A stretch of 43,463 nt of DNA from Microbacterium gubbeenense DSM 15944 (GTDB lineage: Bacteria; Actinomycetota; Actinomycetes; Actinomycetales; Microbacteriaceae), in contig NZ_AUGQ01000019.1 of NCBI RefSeq assembly GCF_000422745.1, forward strand, positions 1 to 43,463. The letters are read 5' to 3'. The notes below the pieces were generated by a model, which had not been told where the DNA came from, made no database searches, and worked only from the letters and a program-made list of their open reading frames with translations. How positions within the stretch are numbered: position 1 is the first letter of the stretch; each line of letters starts with the position of its first letter. Of the stretch, positions 1 through 13,734 are shown one piece after another. The translations under genes were made by a program, and so were the position numbers.

Positions 1-28
1 AAGGGTCGCCCAACCCTGGGCGACCCTT
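1..28 (-). terminator. rRNA operon terminator hairpin
   Basis: An 11-bp perfect inverted repeat (positions 1-11 and 18-28, loop 12-17) lies about 15 bases beyond the 3' end of the 5S gene on the minus strand. The position and GC-rich stem fit an intrinsic terminator for the rRNA operon. Any U-tract would lie outside the window. Confidence 0.75.
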
Positions 29-43
29 CCATCATCAAAAATA

Positions 44-162
44 GTTCGGCGGCGTCCTACTCTCCCACAAAGTCCCCCTTGCAGTACCATCGGCGCTGAG
101 AAGCTTAGCTTCCGGGTTCGGAATGTAACCGGGCGTTTCCCTCTCGCTATAACCACCGAAAC
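44..162 (-). rRNA. rrf: 5S ribosomal RNA
   Basis: Read on the minus strand the segment begins GUUUCGGUGG and shows the usual 5S features: the CGAACCCGGAAG loop region and the conserved terminal helix with the GCCGCCGAAC end. Length is about 119 nt, normal for actinobacteria. It is the last gene of the 16S-23S-5S operon, separated from 23S by about 150 nt that hold no tRNA. Ends are placed by pairing of the terminal helix and may be off by a few bases. Confidence 0.93.
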
Positions 163-283
163 ACTCACACCACTAACACACACCCACCCCACTCAAGGGA
201 CGATGCGGCCAGTGAAACATAGGTTTCAACAGCAACACTGTTAAAATATCAATCCCACAGGGTCATACCCTGGGAACCACAAA

Positions 284-310
284 GTGGACGCGAACAGCTC
301 TTAGAAAGAA

Positions 311-314
<4 letters not shown>
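284..314 (-). other. 23S processing stem, 3' side
   Basis: Positions 284-293 (GTGGACGCGA) are the perfect reverse complement of 3465-3474 on the other side of the 23S gene. The neighbouring AAAGAAAG-type bases also pair with 3449-3460. This is the precursor-rRNA stalk expected to be cut by RNase III. Confidence 0.65.
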
Positions 315-5299
<4,985 letters not shown>

Positions 5300-5402
5300 A
5301 AGAAAAAATGCATACCCACACGGGAAAACGTGTAAGCAGCGAGTTTGATGCTGACCAATGTGATGTCATCTGACATCAAATGATCCAAAGGAATCTCTCA
5401 AA

Positions 5403-5522
5403 GCTAGGAAAACCTAGCCCGAGGACATATTGGCATTTGACAAGTGCACGCTGTTGAGTTCTCAAGGATCAGACGCTCCCAGCCCTCAGCAACCAAGCTG
5501 AGCCCTCCGGGGCAACTTCTCT
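5403..5522 (-). promoter_or_regulatory. 16S rRNA leader with antitermination motif
   Basis: Between the promoter and 16S lies a leader of about 220 nt. On the minus strand it contains TTGAGAACTCAACAGCGTG (about 5447-5465), the conserved actinobacterial rrn leader motif that includes a boxA-like element, and a small perfect hairpin GCTAGG-AAAA-CCTAGC (5403-5418). The role in antitermination and processing is inferred from other actinobacteria. Confidence 0.55.
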
Positions 5523-5550
5523 ATCTTATCACCGTGATTCCGACTGTCAA
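5523..5550 (-). promoter_or_regulatory. rRNA operon promoter
   Basis: The minus strand shows a perfect -35 hexamer TTGACA (5550-5545), a 16-bp spacer, and TAAGAT (5528-5523) as a -10. It lies about 225 nt upstream of the 16S 5' end, a normal leader length. No other -35/-10 pair of this quality was seen between 5550 and 5880. Further weaker promoters are possible. Confidence 0.6.
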
Positions 5551-5883
5551 ATCCGACACGCCGAAGCTACCGAAGCAACCAGGCCATCAGACCGGCAAAC
5601 CGATCACAGCGACAAGCCACAAACTTACTCAGCCAAGCTGAATGAATTCTGAAGGCGAAATGTTTAAGGATTTCACTTTCATATCCGTAAGCCATCATCC
5701 GAATCAGCCGAAGCGATTCATCTGATATGTGGATTGTGTCGTCAACCTGGGGTGTGGGAGCCTTTCAGCTCAACCTCACCGCTTGGCGGCGACAAGGGAT
5801 TACATTACGCGGATCTCGGGGCGGGGCCAAGTCGAGGCGCCATCCGGGCGTGTCGACGTGCGCCGGCGGGATCCGCCCGCGCG
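5551..5883. other. intergenic region between rRNA promoter and desaturase stop
   Basis: About 330 nt with no convincing gene. The right part holds an imperfect GC-rich hairpin (about 5858-5886, arms GCGCCGGCGG and CCGCCCGCGC), directly after the desaturase stop on the minus strand, that could end desaturase transcription. The rest shows nothing I can name. Confidence 0.4.
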
Positions 5884-6990
5884 TCAGCGCCGGTACTGCG
5901 CAGCCATCGGGCAGTCGAACGGGTCGCGAGCGGCGAGGCCCACGCGGTTCAGGTACTCGATGACGATCAGGTACGAGCGGCCGATCGACGTCTCCGTGTA
6001 CGGCACGTCGTTGCTCTCGCAGAAGTCGCGAACGATCTCGCGGGTTTTGGCGAGGTGCGGGCGCGCCATGTTCGGGAACAGGTGGTGCTCCACCTGGTAG
6101 TTCAGCCCGCCCATGAGCCACGTCGCCCACCAGCCGCCGCGGATGTTGCGCGAGGTGCGCACCTGCTTCGTGAAGAAGTCGAGGCGCGCGTCGGGAGCCA
6201 CCACAGGCATGCCCTTGTGGTTCGGCGCGAAGGACGCGCCCATGTAGACACCGAAGACGGCGAGCATGACGCCCAGGAAGGCGAATGCCATGCCGAGCGG
6301 CAGCATCAGGAAGATCGGCGTCAGCAGCAGCGCGAAGCGCACCGTGATCATCGAGATCTCTGCCCAGCGCCCCTTCACGCGGCCGCGCGAGGCGAGGTGC
6401 ACCACGCTGTGGCGATGCAGGTTCAGGCCCTCGAGCGTCAGCAGCGGGAAGAACAGCCAGCCCTGGTAGCGGGTGATCGCGCGAAGCGGTCCGCGCGCTT
6501 TGGCCGCGTCCTCGTCGAGGAACGAGATCGTGTCGATCTCGATGTCGGGATCCTTGCCGACGCGGTTCGGGTTGGCGTGGTGCCTCGAGTGCTTCGAGTC
6601 CCACCACGCGTAGCTCATGCCGACGAACGCCGCGAGCACGCGCGCGAGGCGGTCGTTCGCGGGTCCCGTCGCCAGGATCTGTCGGTGCGCGGCCTCGTGA
6701 GCGAGGAACGCCACCTGGGTGAACAGGATCCCGAGCGCGCCCGCGATGAGGAGCTGGAACCAGCTGTCACCGAGCAGGATGAATCCGGTCACGGCGCCGC
6801 CGAAGCCGACGGCGATCGCGAGGCCCACGAGCGCGTAGAACCACGGCGTCCGGTGCAAAAGGCCGGTCTCTCGCACGGTGTTCGACACCTGCGAGTACGC
6901 GCGTGCGATCGGTGGGAAGTCTTCGCGGCGTGCGTACGTCTGACGCACGGGCCCGAGGGTTGATGCCTGTTCGACTGTGGCGGACGACAT
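5884..6990 (-). CDS. membrane fatty acid desaturase
   Basis: A 368-residue integral-membrane di-iron fatty acid desaturase that would introduce double bonds into acyl chains at the membrane. All three histidine clusters are present: HEAAH (98-102), HSRHH (134-138) and QVEHH (299-303), the last followed by LFPNM as in the DesA3/linoleoyl-CoA desaturase branch. Hydrophobic pairs at about 51-95 and 212-252 fit four membrane spans. I chose the ATG at 6990, preceded by an AAGGAT-like ribosome site. The same frame stays open to 7281, but that extension would translate the tRNA-Ser gene and is rejected. The exact double-bond position cannot be read from sequence. Confidence 0.9.
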   Translation of the reverse strand: MSSATVEQASTLGPVRQTYARREDFPPIARAYSQVSNTVRETGLLHRTPWFYALVGLAIAVGFGGAVTGFILLGDSWFQLLIAGALGILFTQVAFLAHEAAHRQILATGPANDRLARVLAAFVGMSYAWWDSKHSRHHANPNRVGKDPDIEIDTISFLDEDAAKARGPLRAITRYQGWLFFPLLTLEGLNLHRHSVVHLASRGRVKGRWAEISMITVRFALLLTPIFLMLPLGMAFAFLGVMLAVFGVYMGASFAPNHKGMPVVAPDARLDFFTKQVRTSRNIRGGWWATWLMGGLNYQVEHHLFPNMARPHLAKTREIVRDFCESNDVPYTETSIGRSYLIVIEYLNRVGLAARDPFDCPMAAQYRR

Positions 6991-7145
6991 ACGCGACCCC
7001 GATCCTTCTTCGGGTCGCCACTCGACGACCGTGTGGAAGCCAGAGGCAATCGCCCATCGCTTTCTGACACGGTACCGGGGCACGTATGTCGCGGGGCGCA
7101 TACAGGCACTCTCATAACGAAGATGCCAGCCCGCACAGAGAAACG

Positions 7146-7181
7146 ACGTGGGCGCCTCGCAGAAAAGCGAGGCGCCCACGT
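7146..7181 (-). terminator. tRNA-Ser terminator
   Basis: A perfect 15-bp inverted repeat (7146-7160 and 7167-7181) with a 6-nt loop lies 6 nt beyond the CCA end of tRNA-Ser(GCU). On the minus strand it is followed by CGTTTCTC, a weak U-tract. It should end tRNA transcription before the desaturase gene. Confidence 0.75.
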
Positions 7182-7187
7182 GAATTT

Positions 7188-7279
7188 TGGCGGAGACGGG
7201 GGGATTTGAACCCCCGGTCGAGTTTAACCCCGACCCTTCATTAGCAGTGAAGTCCGTTCGGCCGCTCCGGCACGTCTCC
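7188..7279 (-). tRNA. serX: tRNA-Ser(GCU)
   Basis: A 92-nt class II tRNA with a 7-bp acceptor stem (GGAGACG/CGTCTCC), discriminator G, encoded CCA end, a long variable arm, T-loop TTCAAAT, and anticodon GCU (positions 7243-7245) in the loop CTGCTAA. It reads AGC/AGU serine codons. A strong hairpin terminator follows. It is one of two tRNA-Ser genes lying within 4 kb of serS on the same strand. Confidence 0.96.
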
Positions 7280-7341
7280 ATGTGCGCGAACGCACGTTGA
7301 GCAATGTTACCTGCTCGCGGCGGTCACGTCGAAACGGCGTG

Positions 7342-8595
7342 TCAGAACAGGCCCTCGGCCGGCTCGCATCCCACGCCCGCGTCGTCGGCGTTCGATCCCC
7401 GCAGGTATTCCGGCAGGGCGACCTTGGTCGGGTCGATCGTGGGCTCGGGCGTATCCGTCGGCGACGGCGTCTCGGTGGCCTCGGTCTCGTCCTCGCCCAG
7501 GAGGATCGGCTGGTTCTGCTCGAGCGCCTGAGCGATGAGCTCCCACGACTCCGTCACCGGGATCAGCCGGTTGTGGTCGGCGGGCGAATCGGCAGCGGGG
7601 AACTGGATGAACGCGTAGTCCTCGAGCGGGATGCCCCGCAGGGCGCCCGCGATCGACACCATCGCCATCGGATCCGTCAGCCCGGTCGATACCTGCGCGT
7701 TCGTCGTCACGGCGTTCGCCAAGCGCAGCATCGCCGGAACATCACTGAAGGTCTCGTTGCTCACGAGCTTGCGCACGAGGGCACCCATGTACAGCTGCTG
7801 ATTGCCGATGCGATCCAGGTCGGATCCGGTCGCGAGCGTCTTGCGCGTGCGCAGGAACTGGAGCGCCTCATACCCGACGAGGGTGTGTTCGCCAGCCTCG
7901 AGCTCAAGGCCCGTGTCCGCGTCGAACGGGATCGGGTCTGCCAAACAGACGTCGACGCCGCCGATCGCGTTGGTGATATCGATGACGCCGCCCCATGTCA
8001 TGAGCGCGGCGTGGTCGATCTCGAGACCCGTGAGCTCGGTCGCAGTGCGCGCGACGCAGTCCAAGCCACCCGTGCTGTACGACTGGTTGAACATGGTCGC
8101 CGTGGCGGCGCCCATCGGATTGCCGTCGAAGTCTTCGCACGCCGGGCGATCGGTGAGCAGGTCTCGCGGAACGCTGATGACCGTCACGCGTCGAGGCTCC
8201 GGCGAGACGTGAATAATCATGTTCACGTCGTTGAGCTGGCTCGTGTAGGAGTTCTTCTGGGCTTCGACCAGCGCGGGCGGACAACGATCGCCGAACTGAT
8301 CGGCCCAATCTTCCTCACACTTGTCAACGCCGGTCACCAGAATGTTGACGTCCTCGTTCGGCAGCACGTCGACGTCCGGGGCGTTCACGTCCTGCCCTGC
8401 GAGGGTGATGGCGTTCTCCCTCAGCGACCCGAAGTAGTCGTTGTACGCGTATGCGCCGACGCCCACGATGGCGACGAGCACCGCCGACAATGCGAACGCC
8501 GCCCCCTTGAGGATGCGCGGCATCAGACCGGGCGAGCGCAGCTTCGTGTGGCGCGCGATAGGCCCGCGCGGGCGGTGACTCGACGAACTGCTCAC
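7342..8595 (-). CDS. LytR-CpsA-Psr (LCP) family cell-wall ligase
   Basis: A 417-residue membrane-anchored LCP protein. The family transfers teichoic-acid or arabinogalactan-type glycopolymers from lipid carriers to peptidoglycan outside the membrane. A short basic cytoplasmic N-terminus precedes one transmembrane segment (about 28-50). The LCP domain follows: NILVTGVD (84-91), NDVNMIIHV (122-130), SVPRDL (141-146), GGVD, and the RTRKT...DLDRIGNQQ segment that binds the polyprenyl phosphate. Four cysteines are present, and the C-terminal tail is rich in Thr/Pro/Glu. Start GTG at 8595 has AAGGGA 5 nt upstream. It begins 21 bp after tRNA-Ser(UGA), so the two may share a transcript. Confidence 0.9.
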   Translation of the reverse strand: MSSSSSHRPRGPIARHTKLRSPGLMPRILKGAAFALSAVLVAIVGVGAYAYNDYFGSLRENAITLAGQDVNAPDVDVLPNEDVNILVTGVDKCEEDWADQFGDRCPPALVEAQKNSYTSQLNDVNMIIHVSPEPRRVTVISVPRDLLTDRPACEDFDGNPMGAATATMFNQSYSTGGLDCVARTATELTGLEIDHAALMTWGGVIDITNAIGGVDVCLADPIPFDADTGLELEAGEHTLVGYEALQFLRTRKTLATGSDLDRIGNQQLYMGALVRKLVSNETFSDVPAMLRLANAVTTNAQVSTGLTDPMAMVSIAGALRGIPLEDYAFIQFPAADSPADHNRLIPVTESWELIAQALEQNQPILLGEDETEATETPSPTDTPEPTIDPTKVALPEYLRGSNADDAGVGCEPAEGLF

Positions 8596-8616
8596 ACAGG
8601 TCCCTTCGCTATGCGG

Positions 8617-8701
8617 CGGAGAGTGTGGGATTCGAACCCACGAAGCATTTCTGCTTACTGGTTTTCAAGACCAGGTCCTTCGGCCGCTCGGACAACTCTC
8701 C
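8617..8701 (-). tRNA. serT: tRNA-Ser(UGA)
   Basis: An 85-nt class II tRNA with acceptor stem GGAGAGT/ACTCTCC, a long variable arm, T-loop TTCGAAT, and anticodon UGA (8665-8667) within the loop CTTGAAA. The CCA end is not encoded. It lies between the HAD gene downstream of serS and the LCP gene, all on the same strand, with no strong terminator seen on either side. Confidence 0.96.
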
Positions 8702-8759
8702 TGGCGTGGGCGAAACCCACGTACCGCGCCGATTCTAACGGAGGATCGTATGATCGCGC

Positions 8760-9623
8760 TCAGCTCGCCGTCAGGCCGATCTCGTCAAGCGCCTGTGCGA
8801 CGCCACCGAGCTCGACGGACGCGGTGATCCGGGATCCGTGAACGGCGACCTCCGGCAGCGCCTGGCCCATCACCACAGCCTCGCCGCCGGACTCGCGCGC
8901 CCAGTCGAGCATCTGGATGTCGTTGCGCCCATCGCCCATCACCACGACGTTGCCGGGCGGGATCTCTTCGAGCTCGCGCACGTGCTCGAGGGCGGTCGAC
9001 TTGTCGACGCCCTGCGGCGCGATGTCGAGCCAGGCCGACCAGCCGACGGAGTACGACACCTGCTGCAGGCCCATCTTGTCGACGAATTCCGCGAAGCTCG
9101 TGCCGCCGTGGTCGTCCGAGACCACGACGACGCGCGTGACCTCGTGGCCCTTCATCTCCTCGATGTCGACCTGGCGCGCGTTCGGGCCGCGCAGGTTCCA
9201 GTCGTCGAGGCGATTGTTGAACAGGCGCGACCCGTCTGCGAGCTCGACCAGGTAGTTTCCATCGGGCAGGTGCTGCTCGATGTGCGTGAGCACATCGGTC
9301 GCGTCGAACGTCTCGACGATGTCGCGGCGGTATCCGCTCGGCGCCAAGTCGTCGCGGGTCATGATCGTGGCGCCGTTCGCCGTGACGATGTGCCGCGGCG
9401 AGAGGCCGAGCTGCTCGAGCACGTACCCCACCGATTCCCAGCTGCGGCCCGTGGCGATCGTGACGATGTGGCCGAGCGATTCGGCCGAGCGGACGGCGTC
9501 CACGACGCCGGGGCTCAGCGTGTCGTCCTCGAGCAGCACCGTGCCGTCGAGGTCGAGCGCGATGAGCCGACGATCCTCGGGGCGGACCGTCGATTCTGCG
9601 GCCTCGATAGCGGGGTTGGTCAC
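8760..9623 (-). CDS. HAD-superfamily (Cof-type) phosphatase
   Basis: A 287-residue HAD-IIB/Cof-like hydrolase, probably a sugar-phosphate or phosphometabolite phosphatase. Motif I DLDGT is at 24-28, motif II in ATGRS (57-61), motif III K208 in VDKST, and motif IV GDGRND at 230-235. A cap domain fills about 90-200. The GTG start at 9623 overlaps the serS stop in a GTGA arrangement, so translation is probably coupled to serS. A longer frame upstream is a shadow of serS. The substrate is not predictable. Confidence 0.87.
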   Translation of the reverse strand: MTNPAIEAAESTVRPEDRRLIALDLDGTVLLEDDTLSPGVVDAVRSAESLGHIVTIATGRSWESVGYVLEQLGLSPRHIVTANGATIMTRDDLAPSGYRRDIVETFDATDVLTHIEQHLPDGNYLVELADGSRLFNNRLDDWNLRGPNARQVDIEEMKGHEVTRVVVVSDDHGGTSFAEFVDKMGLQQVSYSVGWSAWLDIAPQGVDKSTALEHVRELEEIPPGNVVVMGDGRNDIQMLDWARESGGEAVVMGQALPEVAVHGSRITASVELGGVAQALDEIGLTAS

Positions 9624-10888
9624 GCCAGCGGCTCCAGCACCTCGAGCCCGCCGAGGTACGGCCTCAGCGGCTCCGGGACCACGACGGATCCGTCGGCGCG
9701 CTGGTGCGTCTCCAGCAGCGCGACGAGCCAGCGGGTCGTCGCCAGCGTGCCGTTCAGCGTCGCGACCGGCTGGGTCCTGCCGCCGTCGGTGCGATGACGG
9801 ATCCCCAGGCGACGCGCCTGGTAGGTCGTGCAGTTCGACGTCGACGTGAGCTCGCGGTACGCGCCCTGCGTGGGCACCCATGCCTCGGTATCGAACTTGC
9901 GCGCCGCGCTCGAGCCCAGGTCGCCCGCGGCGACGTCGATCACGCGGTACGCGAGGCCGAGCGACGAGAGCACCTGCTCCTCGAGGGCGACGAGGCGCTC
10001 GTGCTGAGCTTCGGCGTCTGCGGGGTCGCAGTACACGAACATCTCGAGCTTGTTGAACTGGTGCACGCGGATGATGCCGCGGGTGTCCTTGCCGTGCGAT
10101 CCGGCCTCGCGCCGGTAGCAGGTCGACCATCCGGCGTACTTGATGGTTCCGCTCTCGCCGAGGTCGAGGATCTCATCGGCGTGGTACCCGGCGAGCGCGA
10201 CCTCGCTCGTGCCGACGAGGTACAGATCGTCGTCTTCGAGGTGGTAGATCTCGTCGGAGTGCTCTCCGAGGAAGCCTGTACCCGCCATGATCTCGGGGCG
10301 CACGAGCGTCGGCGTGATCATCGGGGTGAAGTCGTTCTCGAGCGCGGTGTTCAGCGCGTAGTTCATCAGCGCGAGCTCGAGGCGCGCGCCGACCCCCTTC
10401 AGGAAGTAGAACCGTGCGCCCGACACCTTCGCGCCGCGTTCCATGTCGATCGCGCCGAGCATCTCGCCGAGCTCGAGGTGGTCGCGCGGTTCGAAGTCGA
10501 ACGTGGGGATCTGGCCGACCTCGCGCAGCGTGACGAAGTTCTCCTCACCGCCTGCGGGCACGCCCTCGATCACGATGTTCTCGACGCGGCCGGCCGCGGC
10601 GCGGTACGCCTCGTCGGCGGCCTTGGCGGCCTGATCCGCGTCCTTCACCTTCTGCGCGAGCACCTTCGCCTCGGCGACGAGCCGGGGCTTGTCCTCCTTG
10701 GGCGCCTTGGCGACCGTCTTCCCGAACGCGTTCTGCTCGGCGCGGAGCTGCTCGAACGCCGCGAGCGACTCGCGGCGCGACGACTCGGCCACGATCGCAG
10801 CGTCGACAGTATCGGGCGAGTTGCCGCGCGCGACCTGCGAGCGCTTGACGGCCTCGGGGGCATCACGGAGAAGAGCGGGATCGATCAC
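9620..10888 (-). CDS. serS: seryl-tRNA synthetase
   Basis: A 422-residue class II aminoacyl-tRNA synthetase that charges tRNA-Ser. The N-terminal antiparallel coiled-coil arm spans about 27-98 and contacts the long variable arm of tRNA-Ser. The catalytic core includes TSEVAL (227-232), motif 2 around [15 protein letters not shown] (257-271), and motif 3 with NGTLATTR (379-386). Length is typical. It overlaps the HAD phosphatase by 4 bp. Both tRNA-Ser genes in the window lie downstream on the same strand. Confidence 0.97.
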   Translation of the reverse strand: MIDPALLRDAPEAVKRSQVARGNSPDTVDAAIVAESSRRESLAAFEQLRAEQNAFGKTVAKAPKEDKPRLVAEAKVLAQKVKDADQAAKAADEAYRAAAGRVENIVIEGVPAGGEENFVTLREVGQIPTFDFEPRDHLELGEMLGAIDMERGAKVSGARFYFLKGVGARLELALMNYALNTALENDFTPMITPTLVRPEIMAGTGFLGEHSDEIYHLEDDDLYLVGTSEVALAGYHADEILDLGESGTIKYAGWSTCYRREAGSHGKDTRGIIRVHQFNKLEMFVYCDPADAEAQHERLVALEEQVLSSLGLAYRVIDVAAGDLGSSAARKFDTEAWVPTQGAYRELTSTSNCTTYQARRLGIRHRTDGGRTQPVATLNGTLATTRWLVALLETHQRADGSVVVPEPLRPYLGGLEVLEPLA

Positions 10889-10930
10889 GCGACAAGTCTA
10901 TCCGCGCCGCCGAGGCCCTATGGTGGTCGT

Positions 10931-11926
10931 ATGGGCGACGAGCGGGAACACACGCGGTTCGCCGCGGTCGTGTTCAACCCCATCAAGCTCAGAAGCTCGG
11001 CTCAGCTCATCGCCGCCATCACGAACGAGTCGGCGCGCGCCGGCTGGCGAGAGCCGCTCATCCTCGAGACGACGATCGAGGATCCGGGCCAGGAGGCGAC
11101 GCGACGCGCGCTCGCGGAGGGCGCGAACGTCGTCCTCGTCGCGGGGGGCGACGGGACTGTGCGCGCGGTCTCCGAGGCGATGCACGGATCCGGCGTACCA
11201 CTCGCGATCATTCCGAGCGGCACCGGCAACCTGCTCGCGCGCAACCTGCGACTGCCGCTCGACGGCACCGACCGGATGGTGCGGGCCGCGATCGACGGCG
11301 CGGTGCTGCCCGTCGACATCGGCATCGCCGAGATCACGCGGCCATCAGGCGAGCAGGAGACGCACGCGTTCGTCGTCATGGCCGGTATGGGCCTAGACGC
11401 CGAGATGATCGCGAACACGAACCCGCGGATGAAGAAGCAGCTCGGCTGGGTCGCGTACGTCGATGGCGCGGCCCGATCGCTTCCGCGGTCGAAGTCGTTC
11501 CGCCTCGCCTACCAGATGGACGGGATGAGCCTGCAGATGGCGAAGGTGCACAGCGTGCTGTTCGCGAACTGCGGTGCGCTGCCCGCCGGAATTGACCTCG
11601 TGCCCGACGGCCGCATCGACGACGGGCTGCTCGACGTCGCCCTCATTCAAGCGCGCGGTCCGCTCGGATGGCTCAGCGTGTGGCGGAAGCTCTGGTGGGA
11701 CAACTCGGTGCTGCGCAAGTCGCGCGTCGGGCGCAAGATCGTGGCGAAGACGCGCAACCAGTCGATCCGCTATCTCGTCGGCGCGGAGGCGGAGGCCGCG
11801 TCGCCCCACCCGCAGCCCGTCGAACTCGACGGCGACGAGTACGGCATCGCCGCGCGGATCCGCTGCCGCGTCGATCGCGGCGGCCTGCTCGTGGCCGCGC
11901 CGCACGGCCATTCCGTGAGCGCCTGA
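10931..11926 (+). CDS. diacylglycerol kinase-family lipid kinase
   Basis: A 331-residue DAGK/YegS/BmrU-type lipid kinase that phosphorylates diacylglycerol or a related lipid at the inner membrane face using ATP. The nucleotide-binding motif GGDGT is at 72-76 and PSGTGNL at 95-101. The second domain carries GMGLDAE and a late LDVALIQ strand. The ATG at 10931 is the first start beyond the divergent serS gene. The much longer frame open to its left is antisense to serS and rejected. It converges on the cardiolipin synthase with a 13-bp gap. Confidence 0.92.
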   Translation: MGDEREHTRFAAVVFNPIKLRSSAQLIAAITNESARAGWREPLILETTIEDPGQEATRRALAEGANVVLVAGGDGTVRAVSEAMHGSGVPLAIIPSGTGNLLARNLRLPLDGTDRMVRAAIDGAVLPVDIGIAEITRPSGEQETHAFVVMAGMGLDAEMIANTNPRMKKQLGWVAYVDGAARSLPRSKSFRLAYQMDGMSLQMAKVHSVLFANCGALPAGIDLVPDGRIDDGLLDVALIQARGPLGWLSVWRKLWWDNSVLRKSRVGRKIVAKTRNQSIRYLVGAEAEAASPHPQPVELDGDEYGIAARIRCRVDRGGLLVAAPHGHSVSA

Positions 11927-11939
11927 CGCACCCGTTGCC

Positions 11940-13400
11940 TCACTGCAGAGCGGACGTGAGCCGCGCGACGTTGTCGAGCGCGCGCGACCTCAGCGGCTGC
12001 TTCTCCCACTCCTCGATCGTGAGCAGCCGGCTGTTCGCCCGATAACTCTCCTCGACCTCGCGCAGCTCGGTGACGAACTCCTCGCCGCGCACGAGAAGCG
12101 ACACCTCGAAGTTCAGGCCGAACGATCGCATGTCCATGTTGCTGGATCCGATCACTGCGGTCTCGTCGTCGATCGACAGCGACTTCGTGTGCAGGATGTA
12201 CGGCGCGCGGTACAGCCAGATCTTCACGCCCATACCTAGGAGCGATTCGTAGTAGCTGCGCTGCGCGTGGAACACGAGGGGCTGGTCGCCGATCTCGCTC
12301 ACGAACAGCTCGACCTCGACCCCGCGGTTGGTGGCGCCGTCGATCGCGCGCAGGAGCGCCTCGTCCGGAATGAAGTAGGGGCTGACCATGTGGGCCTTGC
12401 GCTCGGCCGCGTACAGCAGGCTCAGGAAGAGCTGGAGGTTGTTCTCGCTCTCGAACCCCGGGCCGCTCGGGACGACCTGGCAGTCGTAGTCGTCGGTGCC
12501 CACGAGCGGCGTCACGAGGTCGATCTCGCCCGGGGTCTCCCCCGTCTCGCTGTAGTAGTCGGTGAGGAAGACCGCGTCGACCGATCGCACGACCGGGCCC
12601 TCCAGGCGCACCATGAGGTCGATCCACTTCAGGCCGCGGCGGATGTTGCTCGGAACGTTGTAGGAGGGATCCGTGAGGTTCTGCGATCCGACGAACGCGA
12701 CCTCGCCGTCGACGATGAGCAGCTTGCGGTGATTGCGCAGATCCGGGCGCTGGAACTTCCCGTGCAGCGGCTTCAGCGGCAGCAGGAAGTGCCAGTCGGC
12801 GCCCATGCGCGTCAGGCGCTCTTTCGTCTGGCGGTGAAGCGGCTTGGACAGGTTCGCCCAGTGGTCCATGAGCACCCGCACGTGCACGCCGCGCGCGATG
12901 GCTTCTTCCATCGCCACGAAGAATCCCTCGGTGGCCGCGTCGCTCTTGAGGATGTAGAACTCAATATTCACGTACGTCGTCGACGAACGGATCGCCTCGG
13001 TCATCTCGTCGATGCTGGCTTGGTAGTCCGAGATGATGCGCGCACTGTTGTCGCCCGACAGCGGCAGGGCGCCGAGCGTGCGGTTCATCTGCACGATCTG
13101 GTCGAACCACTTCGGCGGGTCGGGCAGCAGCGAGCCGAGCTCGAGGTGATGGTTCGCCTCGCGCAGCACCTCGTTGACCTCGGTCTGGATGTCGCGACGC
13201 TTCTTCGGCAGTCTCGGGTAACCGATCAGCAGGAACAGGAGCACGCCCGGAACGGGCAGGAAGAAGATCAGGAGCAACCACGCCATGGCCGCTGTGGGGC
13301 GTCGACCGGGCGGCACGAACAGAATCGCCGTGACACGGATGACCATGTCGACGATGAAGACGATGGCGGCCCAAACGGTCGACCATGTGATCAGATCCAC
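11940..13400 (-). CDS. cls: cardiolipin synthase
   Basis: A 486-residue phospholipase-D-superfamily enzyme that forms cardiolipin from phosphatidylglycerol. Two N-terminal membrane spans (about 8-28 and 36-60) contain the PLDc_N signature. Two HKD motifs follow: HRKLLIVD (224-231) and HTKSLSID (404-411), each completed by GSQN or GSSN. Length and architecture are those of bacterial Cls. The small membrane gene lies just upstream on the same strand. Substrate assignment rests on family membership. Confidence 0.92.
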   Translation of the reverse strand: MDLITWSTVWAAIVFIVDMVIRVTAILFVPPGRRPTAAMAWLLLIFFLPVPGVLLFLLIGYPRLPKKRRDIQTEVNEVLREANHHLELGSLLPDPPKWFDQIVQMNRTLGALPLSGDNSARIISDYQASIDEMTEAIRSSTTYVNIEFYILKSDAATEGFFVAMEEAIARGVHVRVLMDHWANLSKPLHRQTKERLTRMGADWHFLLPLKPLHGKFQRPDLRNHRKLLIVDGEVAFVGSQNLTDPSYNVPSNIRRGLKWIDLMVRLEGPVVRSVDAVFLTDYYSETGETPGEIDLVTPLVGTDDYDCQVVPSGPGFESENNLQLFLSLLYAAERKAHMVSPYFIPDEALLRAIDGATNRGVEVELFVSEIGDQPLVFHAQRSYYESLLGMGVKIWLYRAPYILHTKSLSIDDETAVIGSSNMDMRSFGLNFEVSLLVRGEEFVTELREVEESYRANSRLLTIEEWEKQPLRSRALDNVARLTSALQ

Positions 13401-13453
13401 GCGTCTCCCTTCGCGGCACTGAGCCGCCTGGGGTCAGCCTATCTGTCGGCGGG

Positions 13454-13630
13454 TCATTCGCCGCGCGGGGGCAGGCCGCGCTTCATGCGCTCTTCGGCCT
13501 CGACCTTCGCGTATGCCCGACGCTCGACGCGGTCGAACCTCAATACGCTGCGCAGGATCCAGAAGAACAGCACCGTGATCACGATCGTCGGAGCGATCGA
13601 CCACAGCGCAGTTGCCCAATATCCGTCCAC
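13454..13630 (-). CDS. small single-pass membrane protein
   Basis: A 58-residue reading frame starting with GTG at 13630. One hydrophobic segment (about 10-28) is followed by a strongly charged helix RFDRVERRAYAKVEAEERM ending GLPPRGE. A GGAT-like ribosome site lies about 7 nt upstream. The pattern (short periplasmic N-terminus, one span, charged cytoplasmic helix) is seen in many conserved small actinobacterial proteins. Another frame on this strand (13434-13619) is arginine-rich and less protein-like. It sits 53 bp upstream of cls. Function is unknown. Confidence 0.7.
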   Translation of the reverse strand: MDGYWATALWSIAPTIVITVLFFWILRSVLRFDRVERRAYAKVEAEERMKRGLPPRGE

Positions 13631-13734
13631 ACCCGCATCCTATCGCCGCGTCGTGTGGATCGGCTGGGGGTCAGCGTGCTCACAGCGGCGTTCTCGCGAG
13701 AAAACCTGTGCATAACCGATTCCTGGGGCCGGCG

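Noticed and set aside
9704..10930. Long upstream extension of the lipid kinase frame
   Set aside because: It is antisense to serS; kinase homology begins just after the ATG at 10931.
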